Assembly (NCBI RefSeq): GCF_000743355.1
Contig: NZ_JQEI01000041.1
Coordinates: 1-40,681 of the forward strand
From: Serratia sp. Ag1
GTDB lineage: Bacteria; Pseudomonadota; Gammaproteobacteria; Enterobacterales; Enterobacteriaceae
Direction of reading: 5' to 3'
DNA length: 40,681 bases
Shown here: positions 1 through 8,170 of the stretch, piece by piece
How the letters are laid out: every line of letters starts with the position of its first letter
Numbering within the stretch: the first letter of the stretch is position 1
Translations under genes and position numbers: made by a program
Notes under the pieces: generated by a model
What the model was told of the DNA's origin: nothing
The model's input: the letters and a program-made list of their open reading frames with translations, nothing else
Databases searched by the model: none

Positions 1-26
1 GGGTTCAAATCCCCCCAGCTCCACCA
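1..26 (+). ncRNA. ssrA: 3' end of tmRNA (partial; 5' part outside window)
   Basis: The first 26 bases contain a T-arm (GGTTCAAATCC) and an acceptor strand ending CAGCTCCACCA. The CAGCTCC half pairs with the GGGGCTG 5' end typical of enterobacterial tmRNA. tmRNA rescues stalled ribosomes. Only the 3' end is visible, restored by phage integration. The terminator-like hairpin at 37144-37177, beyond the second copy, resembles the enterobacterial ssrA terminator and supports ssrA over an ordinary tRNA. A tRNA with an unusual acceptor cannot be fully excluded from 26 bases. Confidence 0.8.
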
Positions 27-30
27 ATTT
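1..30. other. attL core (30-bp direct repeat with 37084-37113)
   Basis: These 30 bases recur exactly at 37084-37113 and diverge at base 31 (A here, T there). The repeat covers the tmRNA 3' end plus ATTT. Its left edge cannot be defined because the window begins inside it. The integrase gene sits next to the other copy, as expected for a phage integrated at a structural RNA 3' end. Confidence 0.88.
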
Positions 31-33
31 AAG

Positions 34-141
34 CAGGACAGTGCAAGGACAGCACGAATAGAAACAACGAGTTAGCGACACTGCCCAGACAGAGAAACTA
101 CTCAAAATGGACAAAAAAATGCACTTAAAATGCACGTGCAT
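34..141. promoter_or_regulatory. Left att-arm repeat cluster (candidate integrase arm sites)
   Basis: GGACAG occurs at 36-41 and 47-52, 11 bp apart. ATGCAC occurs at 119 and 130, also 11 bp apart, and the second copy is part of the palindrome ATGCACGTGCAT (130-141). The same two words recur beside attR (36996-37001, 37006-37013, 37017-37024). Spacing of one helical turn on both att flanks is what arm-type binding sites of tyrosine integrases look like. Which word binds Int and which binds Xis or IHF is not known from the sequence. Confidence 0.6.
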
Positions 142-163
142 TTGAAAGTGACCCCAGATTAAA

Positions 164-189
164 GCCTCAGACTCACCTCTGAGGCTTTT
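164..189 (+). terminator. Rho-independent terminator after attL
   Basis: GCCTCAGA (164-171) and TCTGAGGC (178-185) form a perfect 8-bp stem with a 6-nt loop, followed by TTTT. It lies downstream of ssrA in the direction of tmRNA transcription, so it probably replaces the native ssrA terminator displaced to 37144-37177 and shields the prophage from ssrA read-through. Confidence 0.8.
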
Positions 190-250
190 CTGTTTGTAAC
201 TAAGTGAAACAAAAAAACATACATATCTCACCCTCCTTGCTTTATTATTA

Positions 251-266
251 CTGTATGAATAAACAG
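251..266 (+). promoter_or_regulatory. LexA box upstream of dinI-like gene
   Basis: CTGTATGAATAAACAG fits the CTGT-N8-ACAG LexA operator exactly, inside an AT-rich region 22 bp before the start of the DinI-like gene. It predicts SOS induction of this gene. A matching box occurs at 26117-26132. Confidence 0.85.
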
Positions 267-287
267 TCATAGTATGAGGGTTAAATC

Positions 288-527
288 ATGCTTCATGTTG
301 AAGTGACAATCGATAAGAAAAAGAAGCTGCCTGACGGTGCCGCTGCTGCGCTGGCCGTTGAACTCAACAAGCGCCTGCAGCGAAAATTTTCTGATGTTGA
401 AGCTACCGTTCGACTGGCTGGTGGTGATGGGCTATCGGTGCGCGGTGGTACCACGGCTGACAGGGAGGTGATCGAAGAGGTGCTGCAAGATACGTGGGAA
501 AGTGCGGATGACTGGTTTCAACCATAA
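288..527 (+). CDS. DinI-like family protein
   Basis: A 79-residue protein of the DinI family. Host DinI modulates RecA filaments and so LexA and repressor cleavage; phage copies are thought to tune the SOS response. The sequence shows the family pattern: N-terminal beta strand (MLHVEVTI), the ELNKRLQRKFSD helix, the VEATVRL and LSVRG strands, then DREVIEEVLQDTWESADDW, an acidic C-terminal helix typical of DinI. A LexA box lies at 251-266. The stop overlaps the start of the next gene by one base (TAATG), suggesting a two-gene SOS operon. Confidence 0.88.
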   Translation: MLHVEVTIDKKKKLPDGAAAALAVELNKRLQRKFSDVEATVRLAGGDGLSVRGGTTADREVIEEVLQDTWESADDWFQP

Positions 528-757
528 TGAATCCGATCAGTAGCACCATCATTGAAGGGGTAAGGATTTATTACCCCACATCGGCAGAGCCAATGCCTGC
601 ACCAGATCCGCAAATGCCATCGTTCACCATTCGGCCTGCTGGTGGCTGGTATTGGCTTTATGCTTACCGTAACGGGGGCTGGCATCTGGCTTACAACCAG
701 CCACTAGCTACCCCCTCTGCTGTCATCATTGCTGCCGTTCGCTATCACTACTGCTAG
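527..757 (+). CDS. Small hypothetical protein
   Basis: A 76-residue reading frame starting in a TAATG overlap with the DinI-like gene, hence probably translationally coupled to it. It has aromatic stretches (GGWYWLYAYRNGGWHLAYN, residues 39-57) and a hydrophobic C-terminus but no domain I recognise. Coupling to an SOS gene and the lack of a competing frame are the main arguments that it is real. No function is assigned. Confidence 0.5.
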   Translation: MNPISSTIIEGVRIYYPTSAEPMPAPDPQMPSFTIRPAGGWYWLYAYRNGGWHLAYNQPLATPSAVIIAAVRYHYC

Positions 758-943
758 AACTCCAACCAATCCCGATGGTTACAACCACTGAATAAAATTC
801 CAGCATATGAGAAGAAAAGCTTATGTTCTATCATGCTGATATCGGTAACTATTCATTAGTGCCGGGATAGAGACTATGGTGAGGTTGGTTTAGGGATGGT
901 TGGGGGGAGATATTTTGGAGCGGGAAAGGAAGAAGGATTATAA

Positions 944-1969
944 GTGAATAATACAATATGCATAAACAGCATCGACTCACTTGAGAGCGTATTTAACCGC
1001 TTGCAATCAGGTGAGGAAATATTGGTTGAACAACTAAAAGTTGAGCTGTTTGACTCTGTAAAAATCAAGATTTTTGGCGATCTCACACGTTACAATGGGT
1101 CGCTACCCGCATCGCTCGCGCAAGGGCTTTGCGAGTTTCAAACAGAGATGTATAAAGTCTATACTTTAATCAGGTACAAAACCGACAACCTTCAAAAACT
1201 AGGCAGTGATGACAGAGAAGATGCTGAAATAATCTTCTACATAAACCCAGGATGCACAGAGATTATCACTGCGCTTACTGATCTAATCAAGGCTTGTGGC
1301 AATGCATTTGACAAGGTGACGCAAGGGATGAGCCCAACCCAGAAGACAACATGCTTCCTCTTTGCCATAGCTCTATTCGGTGGGGCATGGGTTGGCACGT
1401 CATATCTTAACTCAGAGGCTGAAGTTGCTGTAAAAAAAGAAGAGACAAAGCAACAAGAAAACAAGATAAAATCTGAGAACGAGAGACTTACAATCCTTAA
1501 GGATGGAATGCTTCAGTCCATGCGTAACAATGCTGGCGTAGATACCATTGAGAGAGCCGAAGGCATACAGGAACATGTAACTAAAGCCTATACTGGCGTA
1601 CTTAAGTCAGCCAGCGACGCCGATAGAATTGAAATCGAAGGCGCGACCAAGGTTAATCTTTCTCAAAAAGATGTTCATGAGCTTATCAAAAACCCTATCG
1701 AAAAAGCCAAGAAGGAAGAGCGAAATCTTGAAGTGGTTATAGACAGCATTAAGAGAACCTCAGAAAAGTTAACACTTAGCTGTCGAGAGCCATCAAGCGA
1801 TGAGAACTTCCCTGTGTCCGTTGACACTTCATTCATCGACGACAAAGATGAGATCTCCTTGCTGTTTGATGCGATGAAGGAAAATAAATCCGTTAAAATA
1901 TTGGGCAGTTACACAATTCGCGCAGGTGTCATAGAGAAAGGTAACGCATCTACAATATCAAAACCATGA
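944..1969 (+). CDS. Hypothetical membrane-anchored coiled-coil protein (accessory gene)
   Basis: A 341-residue protein starting at GTG (944) with AAGGA seven bases upstream. It has a soluble N-terminal part, one hydrophobic segment around 135-155 (CFLFAIALFGGAWVGTSYL), then a long charged helix rich in Lys/Glu/Gln at about 157-200 and a C-terminal part rich in Ser/Asp/Lys. Four features suggest a lysogenic-conversion gene: it sits between attL and the end of the late operon, is transcribed against the late genes, is more AT-rich than they are, and is followed by its own terminator-like sequence. Superinfection exclusion or defence is possible but not shown; I do not recognise the family. Confidence 0.75.
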   Translation: MNNTICINSIDSLESVFNRLQSGEEILVEQLKVELFDSVKIKIFGDLTRYNGSLPASLAQGLCEFQTEMYKVYTLIRYKTDNLQKLGSDDREDAEIIFYINPGCTEIITALTDLIKACGNAFDKVTQGMSPTQKTTCFLFAIALFGGAWVGTSYLNSEAEVAVKKEETKQQENKIKSENERLTILKDGMLQSMRNNAGVDTIERAEGIQEHVTKAYTGVLKSASDADRIEIEGATKVNLSQKDVHELIKNPIEKAKKEERNLEVVIDSIKRTSEKLTLSCREPSSDENFPVSVDTSFIDDKDEISLLFDAMKENKSVKILGSYTIRAGVIEKGNASTISKP

Positions 1970-1979
1970 CCCCCCCCCC
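1970..1979. repeat. C10 homopolymer
   Basis: Ten consecutive C immediately after the TGA of the 944-1969 gene. It does not affect that reading frame. It is one of four G/C tracts of at least nine bases in this prophage (others at 31226-31236, 33153-33163 and 34429-34437). Confidence 0.9.
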
Positions 1980-2071
1980 GATCACTGAGCCGGTTTTTTA
2001 TGTCTGCCTATCCCCCCAACTATGCGCAACTGTGATCACCACCTAGTTAGCTCCCCGATCGGCTGAGTGAT

Positions 2072-2091
2072 GGCCGGGATTTCTCCCGGCC
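2072..2091 (-). terminator. Stem-loop ending the late operon
   Basis: GGCCGGGA and TCCCGGCC form a perfect 8-bp stem with a 4-nt loop just after the last late gene (stop at 2098). No T-run follows on the - strand, so termination strength is uncertain. On the + side, an ATCACTGAGCC copy followed by TTTTTT (about 1981-1999) sits after the convergent gene. It is the near-inverted copy of GGCTGAGTGAT (2061-2071), so the two convergent units may share a terminator region. Confidence 0.55.
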
Positions 2092-2097
2092 TGGTCG

Positions 2098-2274
2098 TTA
2101 CTCCTTGGTTTCTGGGGGTGGAGAGAACTCTTTACCGTCATACAGAAAACCAGGGGCAACATAGCAATCATCATCAACACCAACCACCTCGGCATCGCCA
2201 AAATCGACAGGTGTCGCACCGTCCCACAAGATCACGTTTTCAACGGTCCCGCCCTTGATCAAGCAGTGTCTCAT
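2098..2274 (-). CDS. Small tail-fibre assembly-like protein
   Basis: A 58-residue protein whose ATG overlaps the stop of the tail-fibre gene (TAATGA). It begins MRHCLIKGGTVENVILWDG and ends in an acidic, Pro-rich tail (PPPETKE). The pattern of short strands followed by VENVILWDG resembles the small proteins encoded directly after phage tail fibres that help fibre folding. It is the last gene of the late operon and is followed by the stem-loop at 2072-2091. The chaperone role is inferred from position and the short motif. Confidence 0.75.
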   Translation of the reverse strand: MRHCLIKGGTVENVILWDGATPVDFGDAEVVGVDDDCYVAPGFLYDGKEFSPPPETKE

Positions 2275-3113
2275 TATGCGTACTCCTCAATGATTACCAG
2301 TCCGGGGGCACCATTAAATCCAGATAGAGCAGCCACCGCACCTGCACCGCCTGCCGCGATTGCACCTGAGCCGCCAGCAGCATAGCCAACCGAGTTAGCC
2401 GCGTACTGACTGGCCCCCACGGCGCTCTGCCCACCCATTGAGCGGATCGCGCCATTGGCAGACCAGGTGAATCCGGCTGATGCCGTAGCGCCAGGGGTGT
2501 TGATAACATTCCCCGTTGTTCCTACTGTGGGGTTTCGCGGCTGGGCACCAAAGGGAAATGAGCTGTTGGCCACGCCCAGGGCGCCACCCACACCACCGGG
2601 GGCGGTCAGCGTTCCCACAGATGATGCCCCACCATTGGTGCCATCAGCGACTGAGCTGACACCGCCCGCCCCAACGGTTACCGACAAGGCACCACTGACC
2701 GTGATAAAGCTCTCAGCATAAGCACCAGCGGTGCCGCCACCGCCAACTGCCGCCTGAGTGGTTGAAACGGCCTGTGTGCCGCCACCGGCCCCACCACCTC
2801 CCCAGACTTTCACACGGATTTTCTTTACCCCCGTGCTTGGTGTGTAGGTACCAGATGCCGTGAATGTCTTGATATTAACCAGCCTGCCGGTACCCAATTT
2901 AGTAATGGCATCCGATAACTGGTTTCTCTTTGTCTTATCCAGCGCAATCCCTGCGCTTTCGATAACATTGCAAATTTCTTCCTGCAGGGAGTCGCAGTAA
3001 TCATCATCAAGCTGAGTGGCCTGGACGCCGGTCTGCGGGTTTCCGCGCGTAAAGCCATTCTTTCCTGTTCCGAACTTGTCTCGCAAGGCGGTGGGCGTAT
3101 CAATACGATGCAT
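2274..3113 (-). CDS. Tail fibre / receptor-binding protein with glycine-rich C-terminal domain
   Basis: A 279-residue protein following the baseplate genes. Residues 1-75 look like the baseplate-attachment part of short P2/Mu-type fibres (MHRIDTPTALRDKFGTGKNGFTRG...). The remainder, from about residue 85, is strongly enriched in Gly, Ala, Ser and Val with runs such as GGGGAGGG. Glycine-rich fibre tips commonly carry the receptor-binding surface, so this is probably the host-range determinant of the main tail. It is shorter than typical Mu gpS-type fibres, and a second fibre gene lies at 20968-22089. Confidence 0.8.
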   Translation of the reverse strand: MHRIDTPTALRDKFGTGKNGFTRGNPQTGVQATQLDDDYCDSLQEEICNVIESAGIALDKTKRNQLSDAITKLGTGRLVNIKTFTASGTYTPSTGVKKIRVKVWGGGGAGGGTQAVSTTQAAVGGGGTAGAYAESFITVSGALSVTVGAGGVSSVADGTNGGASSVGTLTAPGGVGGALGVANSSFPFGAQPRNPTVGTTGNVINTPGATASAGFTWSANGAIRSMGGQSAVGASQYAANSVGYAAGGSGAIAAGGAGAVAALSGFNGAPGLVIIEEYA

Positions 3114-3119
3114 GGTTGG

Positions 3120-3698
3120 TTACTCCGGGTATTTGAAAATGACATAAGTATGTGAGGGGCAGAGCTTGTTAATGACACATTCCGCCACTGTGTCGCCCCA
3201 CGTCCTCAGGCTGTCCGTACATGCGGATAGGCATGTCATGTTTGTGATCTGCGTTGCGCCAGGCATGTTGACTTGCCACCAGAAGCGCCAATCATCGCTG
3301 TACAGCGCATCGATGCAGGTAGAGGTGCAACGGAAAACATCACTTTCGAACTGCGTGATCGTGGCCCCTTCGTAGCCAAGGGCGTATAGCTGCGCAAGAT
3401 AAAACGCCTTGTTGATCCCGCCTGTAATATTGATCTTGGCGTCCAGTCGCTGCTGGCGCTGCGCCAAGGTTTGCACGCCAACAGGCGCGCATGAATCAGG
3501 CAGCCCGCAAATCTGCTCGTAGCGGTCTATCAACTCCGCCGTGGTTCGCGGGTCAATTTCTAGCATCAGGGTATCGCCGCGCTGGTGTACTCGATGAAGG
3601 GATGAGGCCAGACCGAGCAACAACGGATCATCCCCATCCCACGCAGGGCCGCGCGGAAGCAGATTTTTAAGTAGATGCTCGTAGTCTCTTAGCTCCAC
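3120..3698 (-). CDS. Baseplate/tail protein, Mu gp48-like (DUF2313)
   Basis: A 192-residue protein beginning [21 protein letters not shown], the characteristic N-terminus of the Mu gp48 / phage tail protein DUF2313 family (wedge component equivalent to P2 gpI). It contains several cysteines near the C-terminus. It lies between the baseplate J-like gene and the fibre, overlapping the former by 10 bases, as in Mu and SfV tails. The protein connects baseplate wedges to fibres. Confidence 0.85.
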   Translation of the reverse strand: MELRDYEHLLKNLLPRGPAWDGDDPLLLGLASSLHRVHQRGDTLMLEIDPRTTAELIDRYEQICGLPDSCAPVGVQTLAQRQQRLDAKINITGGINKAFYLAQLYALGYEGATITQFESDVFRCTSTCIDALYSDDWRFWWQVNMPGATQITNMTCLSACTDSLRTWGDTVAECVINKLCPSHTYVIFKYPE

Positions 3699-4747
3699 GT
3701 GACCTCCCCGACAACGGGCAACTCCGTGGCACCGAGAGCAACATCACCTACCGGGCTGATTAGCGTATGGTCATACTCACCCGTTGCAATGCTGATCGCC
3801 TCGGCAATGCGCGAATGCTCCAGCGTTCCGCCAGGTACGCCATCACGAAAGAACATGGCCCGCAATTCCGCTATCACGGCATACCTCACTGCTGGGGTAT
3901 CAGGAGTGATACGGATACGGAACGGCACCGCCTTAGCCACAGGCGGAAAGGTGTAGAGGCTTGAGCCGGCGACAGGTGCAAGCGGCAAGATGTGCTCACG
4001 AACAGCAGCCACAACACCACCATCCGGGATCGGGTTTTCAAGGTTGCTATTCGCCACCATGACGCCTACTGTTCCTGCCCCCATCCAGTGACGATACGTC
4101 CAGGCGCGAGTCACGCCGGGCACCTCTTTGGCCCACACGATGTAATCACCGTCTGCGCCTCCCTGCGGGGTGTAGTACCAACGTTCGATAACCCGCGCCC
4201 GCCACTCCTCCAGAGACTCAATGTCAGTGCCGCCCTCAATGCCATCAGCCACCGCCGCTGACGGCAGTCCGCTGATCGGTTGTGTCAGGATCATGCCGAT
4301 ACCGTCATCGGTGTTACCTGCAATGCCAGCCGATGAGCAGATCACCGGGGCAAGCAGAATGCCTGCAACGGATGTGGCCGCCGCTGTCGTGGTGTACTCC
4401 ATCAAGTCATCACGTTGAATAACTGCACCAGTGGGTACCGTGATACCGTTAGTTACCCCCTCCCAGCGGACAAAGCCGGTTGCCGTTGAGGGTTCTTTTC
4501 TAGGGCAGCGCTTCATGTTGCCATGCCGCACCAGCCAATCCTCGTCGCACAGATCCGGCAGCATATTGCGCGCCAGGTAATCGATATAGCCGTAAAGCGT
4601 GTGCACCGCTGCCGCCTGCACTCGGCTATAGACCTCAGAGTCAGTGCGGCGCAGAACGGCATCATTTTGAAATCGGGAATTGAGGTCACTGCGGATCTGG
4701 GTGATTAACTGCGGAAGGGTTGGGCGGGTAAATCCGCTGTCAGCCAT
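3689..4747 (-). CDS. Baseplate wedge protein, Mu gp47 / baseplate J family
   Basis: A 352-residue protein. The frame also opens at GTG 4756, but the ATG at 4747 has GGAG eight bases upstream and is preferred. Family features include [21 protein letters not shown] at the N-terminus, then a central region with [14 protein letters not shown] and the sequence [21 protein letters not shown] typical of baseplate J proteins. It forms the wedge ring of the contractile baseplate and sits between the gp46-like and gp48-like genes. Confidence 0.9.
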   Translation of the reverse strand: MADSGFTRPTLPQLITQIRSDLNSRFQNDAVLRRTDSEVYSRVQAAAVHTLYGYIDYLARNMLPDLCDEDWLVRHGNMKRCPRKEPSTATGFVRWEGVTNGITVPTGAVIQRDDLMEYTTTAAATSVAGILLAPVICSSAGIAGNTDDGIGMILTQPISGLPSAAVADGIEGGTDIESLEEWRARVIERWYYTPQGGADGDYIVWAKEVPGVTRAWTYRHWMGAGTVGVMVANSNLENPIPDGGVVAAVREHILPLAPVAGSSLYTFPPVAKAVPFRIRITPDTPAVRYAVIAELRAMFFRDGVPGGTLEHSRIAEAISIATGEYDHTLISPVGDVALGATELPVVGEVTWS

Positions 4748-5153
4748 CGGGCGCACTCCATAGGTCGGTTAATGTGATCCGATGGTCTGCACCACCGGTA
4801 CGGTATAACGTTATCTCTGCCGTGATGGTTTCCGTGCCGTGGCGCTGCACCGTGATTAATGAGCGGGTGATTACACCATCCTCTTTCATCCATGCCAGCG
4901 CCTGCTCAATGTAGCCGCGAACCAGCTCAGTGGTTTTGCTGGTGACCTTTTCACGCCTCAGCAGATAAAGGCGAGAGCCGATGCGGTCATTCTGTACGGT
5001 GGGGTAGGTATCGCCCCACCATCCCATGGGGTGCACTGAATCATCATCAGGCTCGGCCCGCCGCCAGGTGAACAGCGAAATAATGACCGAGCGAGTTAAT
5101 GGGTCTGTGGGAGCATGAACAGCCTGCTGCTTGCCATTGACGATCAGTATCAT
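4740..5153 (-). CDS. Baseplate protein, Mu gp46-like (gp25/gpW-type)
   Basis: A 137-residue protein beginning MILIVNGKQQAVHAPTDPLTRSVIISLFTWRRA. It contains GWWGDTYPTVQNDRIGSRLYLLRREK, matching the Mu gp46 family (wedge protein analogous to T4 gp25). Its ATG overlaps the stop of the spike gene (ATGA) and its end overlaps the gp47-like gene, indicating tight coupling in the baseplate cassette. Confidence 0.87.
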   Translation of the reverse strand: MILIVNGKQQAVHAPTDPLTRSVIISLFTWRRAEPDDDSVHPMGWWGDTYPTVQNDRIGSRLYLLRREKVTSKTTELVRGYIEQALAWMKEDGVITRSLITVQRHGTETITAEITLYRTGGADHRITLTDLWSAPDG

Positions 5154-5689
5154 GATTGCCCCATCTTCTGGTTTGGGCCGCCCGTTGTCGGATCGCCGTG
5201 CGGGTGATTGTGCTCGTTATAGGTGTCACGGATCCCGGTCATTGTGCCGGTTTTGTCGCTAACCTCTCCGCTGGGTACCTCGAACAGCGGGGTGTTAAAG
5301 GTGACCTTCTCCTGAGCATTAACCACGTAGTGCTTTGTGTTCACTTCCACGGTATTGCTTCGCCGCAAGATAATGCTATCCCCTTCGTCGGAGTACAGCG
5401 CCACCTCGCCATTTTTCAGGCCGGTAATGCGATAGCGACGATCGGCAACAACAAGCACCACACCATGAGAGCGATCGCCATCAGGGAATGCCGCAACGGC
5501 TTCCGCGCCAACATGGGGAGCGCTGGTAAAGCCGTAAGGCTCCAGGTGCTCGATATTGTCCTTTAGCTCGTCGGCGATCATTTGGATTTGCAGCGACTGG
5601 CTTTTGCTTTCACTGTCGCTGCGCCTCACCACGGCACGTACCAGCAGATTGGACAACCCACGCTGCAGGCTGCTGATCATTCTATTCAT
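5150..5689 (-). CDS. Baseplate assembly / spike protein V (Mu gp45-like)
   Basis: A 179-residue protein starting at ATG 5689 in an ATGA overlap with the hub gene; an in-frame TTG at 5695 is less likely. The OB-fold part carries GDRSHGVVLVVADRRYRITGLKNGEVALYSDEGD. The C-terminus has the beta-helical repeats and His-rich metal-binding tip (THKHY... and EHNHPHGD) of Mu gp45 / P2 gpV spikes. The trimeric spike punctures the outer membrane; the HxH near the end is a plausible iron ligand at the apex. Confidence 0.9.
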   Translation of the reverse strand: MNRMISSLQRGLSNLLVRAVVRRSDSESKSQSLQIQMIADELKDNIEHLEPYGFTSAPHVGAEAVAAFPDGDRSHGVVLVVADRRYRITGLKNGEVALYSDEGDSIILRRSNTVEVNTKHYVVNAQEKVTFNTPLFEVPSGEVSDKTGTMTGIRDTYNEHNHPHGDPTTGGPNQKMGQS

Positions 5690-6768
5690 CACCAATCGTC
5701 CTCATTATCATCGGCTTTTTTCTTGCCTTTCTTCTGCTTGGGAGGTTTGGGGAGGTAGGCATCGGGCGGACCGATCCGTAACTGCGCGGTGGTTCCCTGC
5801 TCACTTTTGCTGTAGGTCACCTCAGCGATCAGCATGTCGCGGTTGGTAAATCCCAGTACAGGATCGTAAACCGTCACCAGTTGGTTTGGCTCCCATAGCT
5901 TCCCGTTACCTTGCCGCCAACCCTGCACGGTATAGGTCACCTCATCCGTTCTGGCCGCCCGGCGCAACATCTCGAACTGGCTACGCTCAATGACCGATCC
6001 CCCAGTAGCATTGCCAACTTGCTTAATCACCATGGGCCGGTAACGCCTCACGCCACCATCGACGGTTCTGGCTCGGATAGCTGACGTGGTGACCTCACCA
6101 AAGTCATCATCATTGCCCGCGCGCTGCCCAGCTACCTGGTACTCGGAGAATCGCTCCTTAATGCTCTGCTCGGTGTCGCAGGAAATAATGTTTTCGCCCA
6201 GCACCAGCGCAGTGACGCAATGGGAGGCACCCACTGGCCCGATAACCAACTCACCTGCCGGGTTGTCATAAGCCAGCACCTGCTGCAGCCCCATCATCTT
6301 GTCGAGCACGTCGATCACGGTTTCACCAAAATCCACCTGCAGGCCAATGACCGGAGTGCTCTCTATGCCAGCGTTAACCACCGATACGCCAAACGGCCTG
6401 GCGAGCTGCTCGGCAATCTGTGTAAACGTCCGGCCTGTGAATTGCGTTGTCATGGCTGAGCAGTCGATCAGGTCAGCAGTTTTGCTACGCCCGACAATGC
6501 CGACAGACACGCTGCGGGCGTCGTACCGCACTGGCGTGGCGTCGATGTAGCCGGTGATAACCAAATCGGTACCGATCAGCACGGTAACCGGATCGCCCTT
6601 TTTTATCTTTGGCTGCAAGTTTCCAACATCTTCCGAGCCCGGCCACTGCCGGGTTATCTCGATATTGAAATCACGCGCCAGGCGCTCTATGCCCGCCGAT
6701 ATTGAAACGGACGTCCAACCGCCCCACTCGCGATCCCCCACGCGCAATGTCACATTGTTGTCACTCAT
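5689..6768 (-). CDS. Baseplate hub protein, Mu gpP-like
   Basis: A 359-residue hub protein beginning MSDNNVTLRVGDREWGGWTSVSIS, matching Mu gpP / T4 gp27-like proteins. The C-terminus is strongly basic then acidic (KPPKQKKGKKKADDNEDDW). The hub links the spike to the tail tube. It overlaps its upstream neighbour by four bases (ATGA) and the spike gene by one base, consistent with equimolar baseplate assembly. Confidence 0.88.
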   Translation of the reverse strand: MSDNNVTLRVGDREWGGWTSVSISAGIERLARDFNIEITRQWPGSEDVGNLQPKIKKGDPVTVLIGTDLVITGYIDATPVRYDARSVSVGIVGRSKTADLIDCSAMTTQFTGRTFTQIAEQLARPFGVSVVNAGIESTPVIGLQVDFGETVIDVLDKMMGLQQVLAYDNPAGELVIGPVGASHCVTALVLGENIISCDTEQSIKERFSEYQVAGQRAGNDDDFGEVTTSAIRARTVDGGVRRYRPMVIKQVGNATGGSVIERSQFEMLRRAARTDEVTYTVQGWRQGNGKLWEPNQLVTVYDPVLGFTNRDMLIAEVTYSKSEQGTTAQLRIGPPDAYLPKPPKQKKGKKKADDNEDDW

Positions 6769-8114
6769 CGCACAGGTACCTTTAATGTGGCCACCGGAAC
6801 AAATCCGGGGTGTGTGATTGGATTGCGCCCAATGATGTCGCGCTCCCGTGCTGCGGAGTCGTACCAGTCAGCGGCCAGCACCAGCGCTGGCACAACATCA
6901 GTGGGCGTGAGAAGCGCGGTTTTCTCTGTCTGCTCCAACCGCTGACTAATGTCCCGGTTAACATCGGCTCGGACAGTGTTGAGGGCCAAAAACAACGCAT
7001 CATCCGTAACGCGCAATAGTTCTTGATCGATAGCATTATTCAGCGTGTCGCGGATCTCCGTCAGCGTGTCGTAGCTCAGCGGGGGTTCAATCACCCCTCC
7101 ATCGTCCAACGAAGTTACAGCCGGGTGCGTGAGCAGCGGCATCTTCACAGGTGGCGCATCGGTACCCACCTCGGCGCGCTGCGGCAAGCGCACTGGCGTG
7201 ATGATATTCCCCGCCTGTGAGATGGGCGGTTGCGGCAAACTGGAAACGCTACGGGCCGCCTCCGCTAACGCTGTCGTGCGCATGGCCTGAGCAACAGCGT
7301 TGGTTTGCTCGGTCTGGATCTGGGTGGTTTTGCTGTCTGTTTTCCACACGCCACGCGGGGCGAGTCCGCGATCAACAGTGAGCCCAGACAGCCCCTTTAT
7401 CTTGCTGATAATGTCGCCGCTGTTTCTGAACAGTGCATCACCCGATCGCCACATACGCTGTAGCCGGTTGGTGAAATCCATGCCCGAACTGGGCGGCATT
7501 AGCAGTACAGACAGGTCACCATCCAAAAGTCGGCCGGCATCACCCATTGCAGAATTCACCCTGTCGAGCGTCTTGATAGCCACGCCCATCATGTCGTGGG
7601 CATTTTCAAGTACGCCGTTCTGCAAAAAATCCGGTAGCCCATCCAGCCCGAACGATTTACCAAAAGCGTCAGATGCGCTGTCAGTCATCGCATCGGTGGA
7701 AGAAATCAGCTTTTGCCCGGTTGCCACGCCAGAGGTAGGAAATGACAGTTCGCCAGCCTCGACAAATGCAAAGCTGATCGTGCACATCCGCCCATCTGAT
7801 GAGTTGTGGCTCACGGTCACTTCGCCATCGATGCAGACGTTAAGCTCCCCATACTGCGGGTGTATCAGCTTGCCGGGGCCACCCTGGTTAATGGCGGCGA
7901 TAAGCTGATCGCGCTGCGCCTGGTAATCATCACCGATCACATAGGCCGATATTCTGTCGCGCCGGGTGACCCGGCCCAGATCTTCGGAATAGGGTTTGTC
8001 GCGGTTGGGGTATTCGTGGGTTTGCGTTCTGCGGCCTACCGTGGCCTCATCATCCAGCGTCTTGAAAGGTATACCGCGAAAAGACGCGGGTAATAACTTG
8101 TCTTTCCAGCTCAT
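6765..8114 (-). CDS. DNA circularisation / tail protein N (Mu gpN-like)
   Basis: A 449-residue protein starting at ATG 8114 (MSWKDKLLPASFRGIPF), the characteristic opening of the gpN family. The frame extends further upstream, but that part overlaps a terminator (8127-8150). In Mu, gpN belongs to the tail and baseplate, and the family name also records DNA circularisation. WKD..LPASFRG.PF and the DYQAQRDQLIAAINQGGPGKLIHP segment are visible. It follows the lipoprotein insert, so the tail operon must be read through or restarted here. Confidence 0.86.
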   Translation of the reverse strand: MSWKDKLLPASFRGIPFKTLDDEATVGRRTQTHEYPNRDKPYSEDLGRVTRRDRISAYVIGDDYQAQRDQLIAAINQGGPGKLIHPQYGELNVCIDGEVTVSHNSSDGRMCTISFAFVEAGELSFPTSGVATGQKLISSTDAMTDSASDAFGKSFGLDGLPDFLQNGVLENAHDMMGVAIKTLDRVNSAMGDAGRLLDGDLSVLLMPPSSGMDFTNRLQRMWRSGDALFRNSGDIISKIKGLSGLTVDRGLAPRGVWKTDSKTTQIQTEQTNAVAQAMRTTALAEAARSVSSLPQPPISQAGNIITPVRLPQRAEVGTDAPPVKMPLLTHPAVTSLDDGGVIEPPLSYDTLTEIRDTLNNAIDQELLRVTDDALFLALNTVRADVNRDISQRLEQTEKTALLTPTDVVPALVLAADWYDSAARERDIIGRNPITHPGFVPVATLKVPVR

Positions 8115-8126
8115 GGTTACCACCAA

Positions 8127-8150
8127 TAAAAAACCCACCTGATGGTGGGT
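8127..8150 (-). terminator. Terminator after the lipoprotein gene
   Basis: On the - strand, ACCCACC and GGTGGGT form a 7-bp stem with a 4-nt loop, followed by six T (8133-8128). It lies between the lipoprotein gene (stop 8171) and the gpN gene. A gene followed by its own terminator inside a late operon is the classic moron layout. Q-modified polymerase would be expected to read through. Confidence 0.85.
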
Positions 8151-8170
8151 TATGCTTGAGTGCTTAGCGT

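Noticed and set aside
879-930. G-rich stretch upstream of the 944 gene as a quadruplex or riboswitch
   Set aside because: Most of its G-runs are only two long and no structured element is recognisable, so it is mentioned only as context.
2067-2258. Frame of 63 codons on the + strand beside the fibre gene
   Set aside because: It is antisense to the 58-residue fibre-assembly-like gene, which overlaps the fibre stop and has a family-like start.
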